From Desmodesmus armatus (taxonomy: Eukaryota > Chlorophyta > Chlorophyceae > Sphaeropleales > Scenedesmaceae): a stretch of DNA of 64,000 nucleotides. The stretch covers positions 62,001 to 126,000 of the forward strand of contig VIIQ02000693.1 in NCBI GenBank assembly GCA_007449985.2. The letters run 5' to 3'. Positions 47,801-57,500 of the stretch are shown here, piece by piece; the first letter of the stretch is position 1, and every line of letters begins with the position of its first letter. The notes under the pieces were generated by a model. It did not search any database, had not been told where the DNA came from, and was given only the letters and a program-made list of their open reading frames with translations. The position numbers were made by a program, and so were the translations under genes.

Positions 47801-48507
47801 AGCAGATATGAGGCTGTAGGCATGTGCACACTTCAGTGGCAGTGTCTTGTGGTGTTTTCGGTGGGCTCAAATGGGCTTTTGGAGCTGCCCTTGCAACTTC
47901 GGTTGTATGTCCAAGCCTTCGGAGGGACCAATAGTGCTTCGCTAGGTGTAGGAGGCAAGGGTGAGGCAGGGAGTGGTAGCCCCCTAGCAGATGGAGCTGT
48001 AGGCATGTTCACACTGTAGTGGCGGTGTCTCGTGGTGTTTTCGGTGGGCTCAAATGGGCTTTCGGAGCTGCCCTGGCAACTTCGGTTGCATGAGCAAGCC
48101 TTCGGAGGGGACCAATAGTGGTTCGCCAGGTGTAAGAGGCAAGGGGGAGGCAGGGAGTGGCAGCCCCCTAGCAGATAAGAGGCTGTAGGCATGTGCACAC
48201 TTCAGTGGCAGTGTCTTGTGGTGTTTTCGGTGGGCTCAAATTGGCTTTTGGAGCTGCCCTTGCAACTTCGGTTGCATGAGCAAGCCTTCGGAGGGGACCA
48301 ATAGTGGTTCGCCAGGTGTTGGAGGCAAGGGGGAGGCAGGGAGTGGTAGCCCCCTAGCAGATATGAGGCTGTAGGCATGTTCACACTTCAGTGGCGGTGT
48401 CTCGTGGTGTTTTCGGTTGGCTCAAATGGGCTTTCGGAGCTGCCCTGGCAACTTTGGTTGCATGTCTAAGCCTTCGGAGGGGACCAATAGTGGTTCGCCA
48501 GGTGTAG
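44851..48507 (+). repeat. ~186-bp satellite array, left block (about 20 monomers)
   Basis: Tandem monomers of about 185-186 bp each contain, in order, 'gtgcacacttcagtggc', 'ttttcggtgggctcaaatgg', 'gcaacttcggttgcatg', 'ccttcggaggggaccaatag' and 'gcagggagtggtagccccct'. Monomers differ by scattered substitutions and fall into recurring types. The order of types repeats with a period near 2,227 bp (for example 45234/47461, 45420/47647 and 45975/48202), so this is a higher-order repeat of about 12 monomers. On the minus strand most monomers happen to hold a 60-codon frame, because 186 is divisible by 3. Confidence 0.95.
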
Positions 48508-48827
48508 TGTTGAGAGCTGTGGAACGCTCTGTCAGTGCGTGCATGCCAAGACTAGACTTTCCTATGACTTTGGATGCCATAAAGAGAGTCTGGGCTCGGA
48601 CTCAGGGAATCCTGTGAACGACGAGGTTACCAATGACCGAACAAGATAACAGATACAACTGGAAATGATGTAGGAAAGATAACCAGAAGGAATTGGAAGT
48701 GTCGAGCATGAGCGCAGGGCTCGTGCTTGATGCCGAAAGGTCGACTGGCCTTCGACCGACCAACCGGATTACGGTTGTGACAGGCCGTTGACAACCAAAA
48801 GATAAAGTATCGAGCTTACTCATAACA
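48508..48827 (-). repeat. 3' LTR
   Basis: 320 bp; on the plus strand it begins TGTTGAGAGC and ends CATAACA. No difference from the other LTR is visible. The TSD copy TGTAG precedes it at 48503-48507. Confidence 0.95.
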
Positions 48828-48845
48828 TCACGCCCCCCCTTTTCA
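48828..48845 (-). other. Polypurine tract
   Basis: The minus strand reads GAAAAGGGGGGGCGTGA immediately before the 3' LTR, the expected place and composition for the plus-strand DNA synthesis primer. Confidence 0.8.
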
Positions 48846-48857
48846 ACGCCAATGTCC

Positions 48858-51800
48858 TCATTGGCGCCTGCGAGGGCTACGGCGCGTGCTGCGAGTAGCA
48901 ACAGGCAATGCAGCATGGTGGGTGGCTTCATAATCCTCAACAACATCATCATCAATCTGCTTCATATTTATCCACATGTCATCCTCAGGGCCATAGCCAC
49001 GCCACCGCACAAGGTACTCAATGCTCACACCACGACCACGCTTGCACTGCCGCTTATCCAAAAGCTTCTCAACATAGAAGCGGTCCTCTTCAACATCAAC
49101 AGGAGGAGGACGAGACATGACAGCAGGGTGTGGCAACTCTGGTTGTGTGTGCCAGGGTTGCAAAAGACTGACATGGAACACAGGGTGTACCTTGAGAGTA
49201 GGAGGCAGCTTCAGCCTGTATGCGACAGGGCTGATGACCTGTTGTACTGGGAAGGGTCCCAGATACTTAGCAGCAAGCTTCTTGCTCATGGTGCTGGGCA
49301 AGGCAAGGTTGGCTGCCGACAAGCGCACAAGGTCACCTACAGAAAAAGTAACGTCACGACGATGCGCATTTTGCTGTGCCATCATACGCTGCTGGGCGGC
49401 ATGCAAGTTGGTCTTGGCATGCTGTAAGACAGAATGCATGTCATCAGCAGTCACTTGGGCTGCTGGCACCAAGACAGGGCCTAATGCAACATCCAACACA
49501 GACAAAGGGCTCTGGCCAAAACACAAGAAAAATGGAGAGTAACCTGTGGCTGGGTTGACAGAGTCATTGATGGCGTACTCAGCCAAGTCCAGCCAATCAT
49601 CCCAATCATCCTGCCGGGGAGAAACAAAATGCCGCAAGTACTCCTCCAAAGTGCGATTAGCACGCTCAGACTGGCCGTCAGTCTGGGGATGAAAAGCAGT
49701 AGAAAACTTCAAGTCAGTGCCCAATGCAAAAAACAATGCACGCCAGAACTTGCTCAAGAAGCGCCTGTCGCGATCGGAAACAATGCTTCTTGGCAATCCA
49801 AAGGTCCTAAACCACTCTTTGCGCACAAGCGATGCAATGGGGTCAGCACCTGCACCCTTGGTTGTGGGAATGAACCGCACAAACTTAGTGAGACGGTCCA
49901 CAATGGTAAGCACAGCATCATGACCATGCTTAGTTGGTGGAAGGTCGGTGATAAGGTCCAAGGAAATGCACTCAAACTTATGGGTGGGAATGGGCAAAGG
50001 GTGCAACAAGCCAGCTGGTGCTTGTGTGCTGGGCTTGTTCAGCTGACAGGATGGACAAGACACAACATAATTGCGGACTGTCCTAGCCAGGTGTGGCCAC
50101 CAGAAGCGCTCAGCAACGCGCTGCAGGGTTTTAGCAACACCCAAGTGGCCAGCGCTTGGACAGTCATGACACTCTCGCAACACCTGTAGCTTGAGGGGCT
50201 TGCAGGCGGGGATAGCAATGCGATCATGCATGTACCAAATGCCGTGTTGGCACTTCAGGTACTTAGGAGCATGCAAGTAGTAGGGATCCTGCTCATATGC
50301 AACACGCAACTTATCCACAAAGGAAGCATCATGTACAGTGGACATGGTTGCAAGGTCAGGCCGACGTGACAAGGGGTCAGCAGGGTTGGCCTTGCCTTCC
50401 TTCCACTGAATATCAACACCACCGTAGTAAGACTCAAGCCACTCAGTCCACTTCGCTTGACGACGCGACATGTTTTGAGCCTTCTTGGCTGCAAACCATG
50501 TATGATTCAGGTGATCAGAGTTCACAGTGAACTCAGCACCCTCAAGGTAGCAGCGCCACTGCTGCAATGCATGCACAATACCCAACATTTCACGGTCGCC
50601 AGTAGGGTACCGCTTCTCAGTATCAGACAGCTTCTTGCTGATGTAAGCAACTGGCTGCAGACCGTGACCATGATCCTGCAGTAAAACAGCACCCAAAGCA
50701 AAACCTGATGCATCAGTGAACACCTGATAAGGGCGGCTGGGGTCTGGCATCGCGAGAGCAGGGGCTGTGGAGACGGCTTGCTTCAAGGCCTCAAAAGCCT
50801 GCTGCTCCACCGCTGGGCGCCAACGCCAGGGGGAGTGCTCTCGAGTGAGCTCTGTCAAAGGCAGAGCCATGCTGCTGTAATGCCGAATGAACTTCCGATA
50901 GTAGGAGGTGAGCCCCAAAAACTGCCGCACTTGATGCATATTACTGGGAGCAGGCCAATCCTGAACGGCAGAGATCTTGGCCGGATCAGGACGGATGCCA
51001 TCTGGGGACACCACATGGCCCAAGAACTCCACAGTATTCAGACCAAAAGCACACTTTGTGAGGCCAGCATGTAGCTGATTTTCCTCCAATGCTTGCAACA
51101 CCAAATCCAGATGCTGGGCATGCTCAGCCTCAGTAGCAGAGTAAACCAAGATGTCATCTAGATACACAATGACAAAACGGTCCAGATACGCATGCAATAC
51201 ATGATGCATGAGACCTTGGAAAGTGGCAGGTGCATTGGTGAGACCAAAAGGCAACACCTTCCACTCATAATGACCGTAACGGGTCCTGAATGCAGTTTTG
51301 GGAATGTCTTGTTCCTCAATTCTGACTTGGTGGTACGCACTGTCCAAGTCAAGCTTGGAAAACACAGTGGCATTATGCAACCTGTCAAGCAACTCATCAA
51401 TACGAGGCAAAGGGTACCGATTCTTAACAGTGAGCTTGTTGAGTGCCCTGTAGTCAACACACATGCGCAGCTTCCCATTCTTCTTGCGCACAAAAAGGAT
51501 GGGTGCACCATAAGGTGACTTGCTGGGCTGAATGAAATCCTTCTCAATCAGCTCAGTTAGCTGACGCTTGCACTCCTCCAGCTCAAAAGGGCTCAGCTGG
51601 TAGATGGGACCAAACGGAGGCTTGGCCCCTGGCTGCAGTAAAATGTCATGCTCAACCCCACGCAGGGGTGGCAGACCTGTGACCTTGCTGAACACACCCT
51701 TGTGCTTCAACAGCACATGGCGCACTTGAGTGGCCGAACTGCCGTGGCAGGCAGGCAGAGGCATGTCAGCAACAGCTGAGGCAAAGGGGTCAGGTTCAGG

Positions 51801-53138
51801 AGCATCAGGACCTGACTGCACCTCAGTAAGAACCGCCAAAAATGCAGATGCACCACGCTCAACAGACTTGACTGCTGCCATAGCCGAGATCAAGCTAACA
51901 TCCTCGGGGTCAGCAACAACAGTTGGCAGGGTATGCTGAACACCCTTAGATGTGAGAACAACAAGATTACTTTGCCAATCAATGCAAGGATTGTGAAAAG
52001 TCAACCAAGGCTTCCCAAGAACAATGTCATCAACTGCCAGGTCAGTGACAGTAAAGGGCTGGGAATCCTTGAAAGAGCCAATCCTAAAAGGTAATGCAGC
52101 AATTTGCTGGGATGCATCCTGCAACATGCCATTGGCAAGCTTGACAGACTTGCCTGGAACAGATGTAGCAGGAAGTGACAACTCCGTAGCCCACCTGGTG
52201 TCAACGTAGTTGTCAGTAGCACCAGAATCCAGCAATGCAACCAAATGCTGTCCACGAACAGAAACACGGAGCCGGATAACAGTGCTGGCGATGGGGTCCA
52301 ACCCAGGCGAGGGCTGTGCTGGTGAGGGCGCAACCTGAGACGCAGTGGGCCTCCCAATGCGCTCGTAGTAGAGACCCTGGGTGGAGGTGGCTGTGATGGG
52401 AACCTGAAGGGGCTGAAAGGCAGGGCCATAGCCGCGCCCAGCGGAAGCTGACCTGAGGCGGAGAGGGGAATCCCGCAGCACCACCACAGGCCACCTGAGT
52501 GGGCCCATGTCCTGCCAACTGCCGTCAGGCTGGGGCGCCTGAAACAAGCCGGGAGTACCAGCAGGGTACTCATGGATGATCTGAAAGCTGTGGGTGAGGG
52601 GCCACCATGGCTTCTTGGTGAGTTTCGGCACCAGGAAGACGGACTCCATCAGTGGGAAAGTATCGTCGAGTCTGCTGTTGTGCTGCTGGCGCTGTGTGAG
52701 GTAATGCTTGAGGAGGCTGCCTGCTGAGCGGAAAGGGGCACAGATCCAATAGTTGTCTCCCGCGACTTCGGGATGCCGCTGAAAGTCACCAAAGGACATG
52801 GCGTCAGGGCTGTAAGCCCATTCGCCAGCGCACGACTGCCGGAGGCGAGACTGGCTGGCCTGCCAAGTCGGGTCACCTGGGCTTGCCTGGCACAGTGCTG
52901 TCTGAAAGCCCCCAAACTGCGCTGCATATTTTGCTGCTTCCTCAGGGCAAAGCTGCCAGTCCTGTCTGTCCCTGTTACGCACACGACCAGCGCTGGGTTT
53001 GCCTGGGACAGGGGTGGTAGCTCTTAGGGCAGTAGCTGGCCTAGCGCACTGCCCCGCACGCCAGCTGAACTGAACACCGGGGAGGGGGGAACCTGAGCTG
53101 CTAGAAGACCGAAGACTGGAACCTAGTAGGCTTCCCAT
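48858..53138 (-). CDS. pol: Retrotransposon Pol polyprotein (PR-RT-RNase H-IN-chromodomain)
   Basis: About 1,426 codons, uninterrupted, from the first in-frame ATG at 53138; the frame is open back to 53186. Domains in order: aspartic protease with [12 protein letters not shown] (~residue 305), reverse transcriptase with [12 protein letters not shown] and the catalytic YLDD (~658), RNase H with [10 protein letters not shown] (~805), integrase zinc finger [10 protein letters not shown]...CPSC (~990-1030), integrase core with [11 protein letters not shown] and [20 protein letters not shown], then a C-terminal chromodomain ([18 protein letters not shown], ~1350-1410). Domain order with integrase last and a chromodomain defines the chromovirus lineage of Ty3/gypsy. 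Chromodomains are thought to steer integration to modified chromatin. All key residues I checked are present. Pol is in a different frame from gag and begins after its stop. Confidence 0.96.
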   Translation of the reverse strand: MGSLLGSSLRSSSSSGSPLPGVQFSWRAGQCARPATALRATTPVPGKPSAGRVRNRDRQDWQLCPEEAAKYAAQFGGFQTALCQASPGDPTWQASQSRLRQSCAGEWAYSPDAMSFGDFQRHPEVAGDNYWICAPFRSAGSLLKHYLTQRQQHNSRLDDTFPLMESVFLVPKLTKKPWWPLTHSFQIIHEYPAGTPGLFQAPQPDGSWQDMGPLRWPVVVLRDSPLRLRSASAGRGYGPAFQPLQVPITATSTQGLYYERIGRPTASQVAPSPAQPSPGLDPIASTVIRLRVSVRGQHLVALLDSGATDNYVDTRWATELSLPATSVPGKSVKLANGMLQDASQQIAALPFRIGSFKDSQPFTVTDLAVDDIVLGKPWLTFHNPCIDWQSNLVVLTSKGVQHTLPTVVADPEDVSLISAMAAVKSVERGASAFLAVLTEVQSGPDAPEPDPFASAVADMPLPACHGSSATQVRHVLLKHKGVFSKVTGLPPLRGVEHDILLQPGAKPPFGPIYQLSPFELEECKRQLTELIEKDFIQPSKSPYGAPILFVRKKNGKLRMCVDYRALNKLTVKNRYPLPRIDELLDRLHNATVFSKLDLDSAYHQVRIEEQDIPKTAFRTRYGHYEWKVLPFGLTNAPATFQGLMHHVLHAYLDRFVIVYLDDILVYSATEAEHAQHLDLVLQALEENQLHAGLTKCAFGLNTVEFLGHVVSPDGIRPDPAKISAVQDWPAPSNMHQVRQFLGLTSYYRKFIRHYSSMALPLTELTREHSPWRWRPAVEQQAFEALKQAVSTAPALAMPDPSRPYQVFTDASGFALGAVLLQDHGHGLQPVAYISKKLSDTEKRYPTGDREMLGIVHALQQWRCYLEGAEFTVNSDHLNHTWFAAKKAQNMSRRQAKWTEWLESYYGGVDIQWKEGKANPADPLSRRPDLATMSTVHDASFVDKLRVAYEQDPYYLHAPKYLKCQHGIWYMHDRIAIPACKPLKLQVLRECHDCPSAGHLGVAKTLQRVAERFWWPHLARTVRNYVVSCPSCQLNKPSTQAPAGLLHPLPIPTHKFECISLDLITDLPPTKHGHDAVLTIVDRLTKFVRFIPTTKGAGADPIASLVRKEWFRTFGLPRSIVSDRDRRFLSKFWRALFFALGTDLKFSTAFHPQTDGQSERANRTLEEYLRHFVSPRQDDWDDWLDLAEYAINDSVNPATGYSPFFLCFGQSPLSVLDVALGPVLVPAAQVTADDMHSVLQHAKTNLHAAQQRMMAQQNAHRRDVTFSVGDLVRLSAANLALPSTMSKKLAAKYLGPFPVQQVISPVAYRLKLPPTLKVHPVFHVSLLQPWHTQPELPHPAVMSRPPPVDVEEDRFYVEKLLDKRQCKRGRGVSIEYLVRWRGYGPEDDMWINMKQIDDDVVEDYEATHHAALPVATRSTRRSPRRRQ

Positions 53139-53205
53139 ACTGCTACGGCAGGGCAAAGCCGACTTGCCTTGCAGTACAGCCCACTCCTAGCACAGCAGTA
53201 GCGAA

Positions 53206-54147
53206 CTACTGCTTGGCCGCCTTGCCGTCAGGGTGCTGTGTGCGCATTGAGCGAGCACGCTGACGACAGTCGGCGGTCCAGTGCCCTTGGCGGTGATGCC
53301 AGCTGCAGTAGGGCACTTTGCCGCTGGTAGGGGGTTGCTGAGGGTTGCGCTGTGGGGCACGCTGCAGCGACCCAAGCTCCATGGGGGCGGGGTGGCTGCT
53401 GCTGCCACTGGGCCTGCTGCCAAATGCTGGGTTGCGGTAACCGCCACCGCCACCGCTGCTGCTGCCGCCAAAGCTGCCGAAGGGGTTGAGCGCTGCCAGC
53501 CCACCGCTAAACAGCATGGTGTCGGCTGCCATAGCCAGGCTGACGGCTGCGTCCAAGGACTGCGGCTGGTGGAGGGCCACCTGCACTCTAACTGCGGGCT
53601 TGAGGCCGCGCACAAAGAAGTGAATGCGGGTGCCCTCATCCATCGCCGGCAGCTGCAGCATGAGGGCGGTGTACTGCGAAGCATACTCTGCAACACTGCG
53701 GGTTTGCAGGAGCCTATCCAACCGGGAGCGTGCAAGCTCATGGGTGTCGTAGGGTGCAAAGCGCTGCATAAAGGCTTGCTTCATCTGCTGCCAACTGGTG
53801 AAGGGTGCTGCTCTACCTGCTGACACCTCCTGCTGGTGAATGACATACCAATCAAGGGCAGCATCCCTCAAGAAGGTTGCTGCAAGCTGGCAAGCTGCAG
53901 GGCTGTTGAGATTCACACCCTTCTGCGCAACGTACACCTCGAACGCCTCGGAGAAGTGCTCCGGTGTGGGTTTCTTACCGTCCGTCTCAGGAGGCTTAGG
54001 TGTACGCACCGATGCCATCACGTGCTGCTGTTGCAGTTGCTGTTCCAGCTGCACACGCGACTGCCGCTCCAGCGCAAGCTGTTGCATCAGCTGTTGAAGC
54101 TGCTCCGACTGCTGCGACAGCTGCGCCTGGAACTGTTCGAACTCCAT
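53206..54147 (-). CDS. gag: Retrotransposon Gag protein
   Basis: From the ATG at 54147 (MEFEQFQAQLSQQ) the frame gives 313 residues; it is open upstream to 54219 but without another ATG that I trust. A Gln-rich coiled coil is followed by the retrotransposon gag capsid region (AATFLRDAALDWYVIH, SWQQMKQAFMQRFAP, SVAEYASQYTALMLQLP, FVRGLKPAVR). A Gly/Ser-rich linker and a zinc-knuckle-like CSWHHRQGHWTADC come next. That knuckle has His where the second Cys of the usual CCHC is expected (C-x2-H-x4-H-x4-C). Gag stops at 53206, 68 nt before the first Pol ATG. Confidence 0.92.
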   Translation of the reverse strand: MEFEQFQAQLSQQSEQLQQLMQQLALERQSRVQLEQQLQQQHVMASVRTPKPPETDGKKPTPEHFSEAFEVYVAQKGVNLNSPAACQLAATFLRDAALDWYVIHQQEVSAGRAAPFTSWQQMKQAFMQRFAPYDTHELARSRLDRLLQTRSVAEYASQYTALMLQLPAMDEGTRIHFFVRGLKPAVRVQVALHQPQSLDAAVSLAMAADTMLFSGGLAALNPFGSFGGSSSGGGGGYRNPAFGSRPSGSSSHPAPMELGSLQRAPQRNPQQPPTSGKVPYCSWHHRQGHWTADCRQRARSMRTQHPDGKAAKQ

Positions 54148-54204
54148 ACGATGATTGTAAGGCGAGTGGGAAGCTGATGGGCTAAATTGGGCAACGAAGA
54201 CCGA

Positions 54205-54218
54205 GGTCTCCGCTACCA
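54205..54218 (-). other. Primer-binding site, initiator-Met tRNA type
   Basis: Two bases inside the 5' LTR, the minus strand reads TGGTAGCGGAGACC. The first seven bases and the later GAG match the complement of eukaryotic initiator tRNA-Met 3' ends (TGGTAGCAGAG). One mismatch makes the tRNA identity tentative. Confidence 0.6.
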
Positions 54219-54220
54219 CT

Positions 54221-54540
54221 TGTTGAGAGCTGTGGAACGCTCTGTCAGTGCGTGCATGCCAAGACTAGACTTTCCTATGACTTTGGATGCCATAAAGAGA
54301 GTCTGGGCTCGGACTCAGGGAATCCTGTGAACGACGAGGTTACCAATGACCGAACAAGATAACAGATACAACTGGAAATGATGTAGGAAAGATAACCAGA
54401 AGGAATTGGAAGTGTCGAGCATGAGCGCAGGGCTCGTGCTTGATGCCGAAAGGTCGACTGGCCTTCGACCGACCAACCGGATTACGGTTGTGACAGGCCG
54501 TTGACAACCAAAAGATAAAGTATCGAGCTTACTCATAACA
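54221..54540 (-). repeat. 5' LTR
   Basis: 320 bp, same ends and sequence as the LTR at 48508-48827. It is followed by the TSD copy TGTAG at 54541-54545. Element transcription should start within it, on the minus strand. Confidence 0.95.
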
Positions 54541-57500
54541 TGTAGAGGGCAAAGGGGAGGCAGGGAGTGGTAGCCCCCTAGCAGATATGAGGATGTAGGC
54601 ATGTTCACACTTCAGTGGCGGTGTCTCATGGTGCTTTCGGTGGGCTCAAATGGGCTTTCGGAGCTGCCCTTGCAACTTCGGTTGCATGTCCAAGCCTTCG
54701 GAGGGGACCAATAGTGCTTTGCTAGGTGTAGAGGGCAAAGGGAAGGCAGGGAGTGGTAGCCCCCTAGCAGATATGAGGCTGTAGGCATGTGCACACTTCA
54801 GTGGCAGTGTCTTGTGGTGTTTTTGGTGGGCTCAAATGGGCTTTTGGAGCTGCCCTTGCAACTTCGGTTGCATGAGCAAGCCTTCGGAGGGGACCAATAG
54901 TGCTTCGCTAGGTGTAGGAGGCAAGGGGGAGGCAGGGAGTGGCAGCCCCCTAGCAGATAAGAGGCTGTAGGCATGTGCACACTTCAGTGGCGGTGTCTTG
55001 TGGTGTTTTCGGTGGGCTCAAATGGGCTTTCGGAGCTGCCCTTGCAACTTCGGTTGCATGAGCAAGCCTTCGGAGGGGACCAATAGTGCTTCGCTAGGTG
55101 TAGGAGGCAAGGGGGAGGTAGGGAGTGGCAGCCCCCTAGCAGATATGAGGTTGTAGGCATGTGCATACTTCAATGGCGGTGTCTCGTGGTGTTTTCGGTG
55201 GGCTCAAATGGGCTTTCGGAGGTGCCCTGGCAACTTCGGTTGCATGAGCAAGCCTACGGAGGGGACCAATAGTGGTTCGCCAGGTGTAAGAGGCAAGGGG
55301 GAGGCAGGGAGTGGTAGCCCCCTAGCAGATAAGAGGCTGTAGGCATGTGCACACTTCAGTGGCAGTGTCTTGTGGTGTTTTCGGTGGGCTGAAATGGGCT
55401 TTCAGAGGTGCCCTTGCAACTTCGGTTGCATGAGCAAGCCTTTGAAGGGACCAATAGTGCTTCGCTAGGGGTAGGAGGCAAGGGGGAGGCAGGGAGTGGT
55501 AGCCCCCTAGCAGATATGGAGCTGTATGCATGTGCATACTTCAGTGGCGGTGTCTTGTGGTGTTTTCGGTGGGCTCAAATGGGCTTTCGGAGCTGCCCTT
55601 GCAACTTCGGTTGCATGAGCAAGCCTTTGGAGGGGACCAATAGTGCTTCGCTAGGTGTAGGAGGCAAGGGGGAGGCAGGGAGTGGCAGCCCCCTAGTAGA
55701 TATGAGGTTGTAGGCATGTTCACACTTCAGTGGCGGTGTCTCGTGGTGCTTTCAGTGGGCTCAAATGGGCTTTCGGAGCTGCCCTTGCAACTTCGGTTGC
55801 ATGTCCAAGCCTTCGGAGGGACCAATAGTGCTTCGCTAGGTGTTGGAGGCAAGGGGGGGACAGGGAGTGGTAGCCCCCTAGCAGATATGAGGCTGTAGGC
55901 ATGTTCACACTTCAGTGGCGGTGTCTCATGGTGCTTTCGGTGGGCTCAAATGGGCTTTCGGAGGTGCCCTTGCAACTTCGGTTGCATGTCCAAGCCTTCG
56001 GAGGGGACCAATAGTGCTTCGCTAGGTGTAGAGGGCAAAGGGAAGGCAGGGAGTGGTAGCCCCCTAGCAGATATGAGGCTGTAGGCATGTGCACACTTCA
56101 GTGGCAGTGTCTTGTGGTGTTTTTGGTGGGCTCAAATGGGCTTTTGGAGCTGCCCTTGCAACTTCGGTTGTATGTCCAAGCCTTCGGAGGGACCAATAGT
56201 GCTTCGCTAGGTGTAGGAGGCAAGGGTGAGGCAGGGAGTGGTAGCCCCCTAGCAGATGGAGCTGTAGGCATGTTCACACTGTAGTGGCGGTGTCTCGTGG
56301 TGTTTTCGGTGGGCTCAAATGGGCTTTCGGAGGTGCCCTGGCAACTTCGGTTGCATGAGCAAGCCTTCGGAGGGGACCAATAGTGGTTCGCCAGGTGTAA
56401 GAGGCAAGGGGGAGGCAGGGAGTGGTAGCCCCCTAGCAGATAAGAGGCTGTAGGCATGTGCACACTTCAGTGGCAGTGTCTTGTGGTGTTTTTGTTGGGC
56501 TCAAATGGGCTTTCAGAGGTGCCCTTGCAACTTCGGTTGCATGTCCAAGCCTTCGGAGGGACCAATAGTGCTTCGCTAGGTGTTGGAGGCAAGGGGGGAC
56601 AGGGAGTGGTAGCCCCCTAGCAGATATGGAGCTGTATGCATGTGCATACTTCAGTGGCGGTGTCTTGTGGTGTTTTCGGTGGGCTCAAATGGGCTTTCGG
56701 AGCTGCCCTTGCAACTTCGGTTGCATGAGCAAGCCTTTGGAGGGGACCAATAGTGCTTCGCTAGGTGTAGGAGGCAAGGGGGAGGCAGGGAGTGGTAGCC
56801 CCCTAGCAGATATGAGGTTGTAGGCATGTTCACACTGTAGTGGCGGTGTCTCGTTGTGTTTTCAGTGGGCTCAAATGGGCTTTCGGAGCTGCCCTTTTAA
56901 CTTCGGTTGCATGAGCAAGCCTTCGGAGGGGACCAATAGTGCTTCGCTAGGTGTAGGAGGCAAGGGGGAGGCAGGGAGTGGCAGCCCCCTAGCAGATATG
57001 AGGCTGTAGGCATGTGCATATTTCAATGGCGGTGTCTCGTGGTGATTTTGGTGGGCTCAAATGGGCTTTCGGAGGTGCCCTGGCAACTTCGGTTGCATGT
57101 GCAAGCCTTCGGAGGGGACCAAAAGTGCTTCGCTAGGTGTAGGAGGCAAGGGGGAGGCAGGGAGTGGTAGCCCCCTAGCAGATAAGAGGCTGTAGGCATG
57201 TGCACACTTCAGTGGCAGTGTCTTGTGGTGTTTTCGGTGGGCTCAAATGGGCTTTTGGAGCTGCCCTTGCAACTTCGGTTGCATGTGCAAGCCTTCGGAG
57301 GGGACCAATAGTGCTTTGCTAGGTGTAGGAGGCAAGGGGGAGGCAGGGAGTGGCAGCCCCCTAGCAGATAAGAGGCTGTAGGCATGTGCACACTTCAGTG
57401 GCGGTGTCTTGTGGTGTTTTCGGTGGGCTCAAATGGGCTTTCGGAGCTGCCCTTGCAACTTCGGTTGCATGAGCAAGCCTTCGGAGGGGACCAATAGTGC

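Larger units (their letters stand above)
48508..54540 (-). mobile_element. Complete Ty3/gypsy chromovirus-type LTR retrotransposon
   Basis: A 6,033-bp element reads on the minus strand. Both 320-bp LTRs (54221-54540 as 5' LTR, 48508-48827 as 3' LTR) begin TGTT on the plus strand and end AACA, and look identical when compared base by base by eye. The 5-bp target duplication TGTAG flanks it (48503-48507 and 54541-54545). A primer-binding site, polypurine tract, gag and intact pol with a chromodomain are present. It splits one satellite monomer, and removing it plus one TSD restores the array register. Identical LTRs and open frames indicate a recent insertion, possibly still active. Confidence 0.97.

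Noticed and set aside
48852..49542. Plus-strand open frames opposite pol
   Set aside because: Shadows of the intact minus-strand Pol frame.
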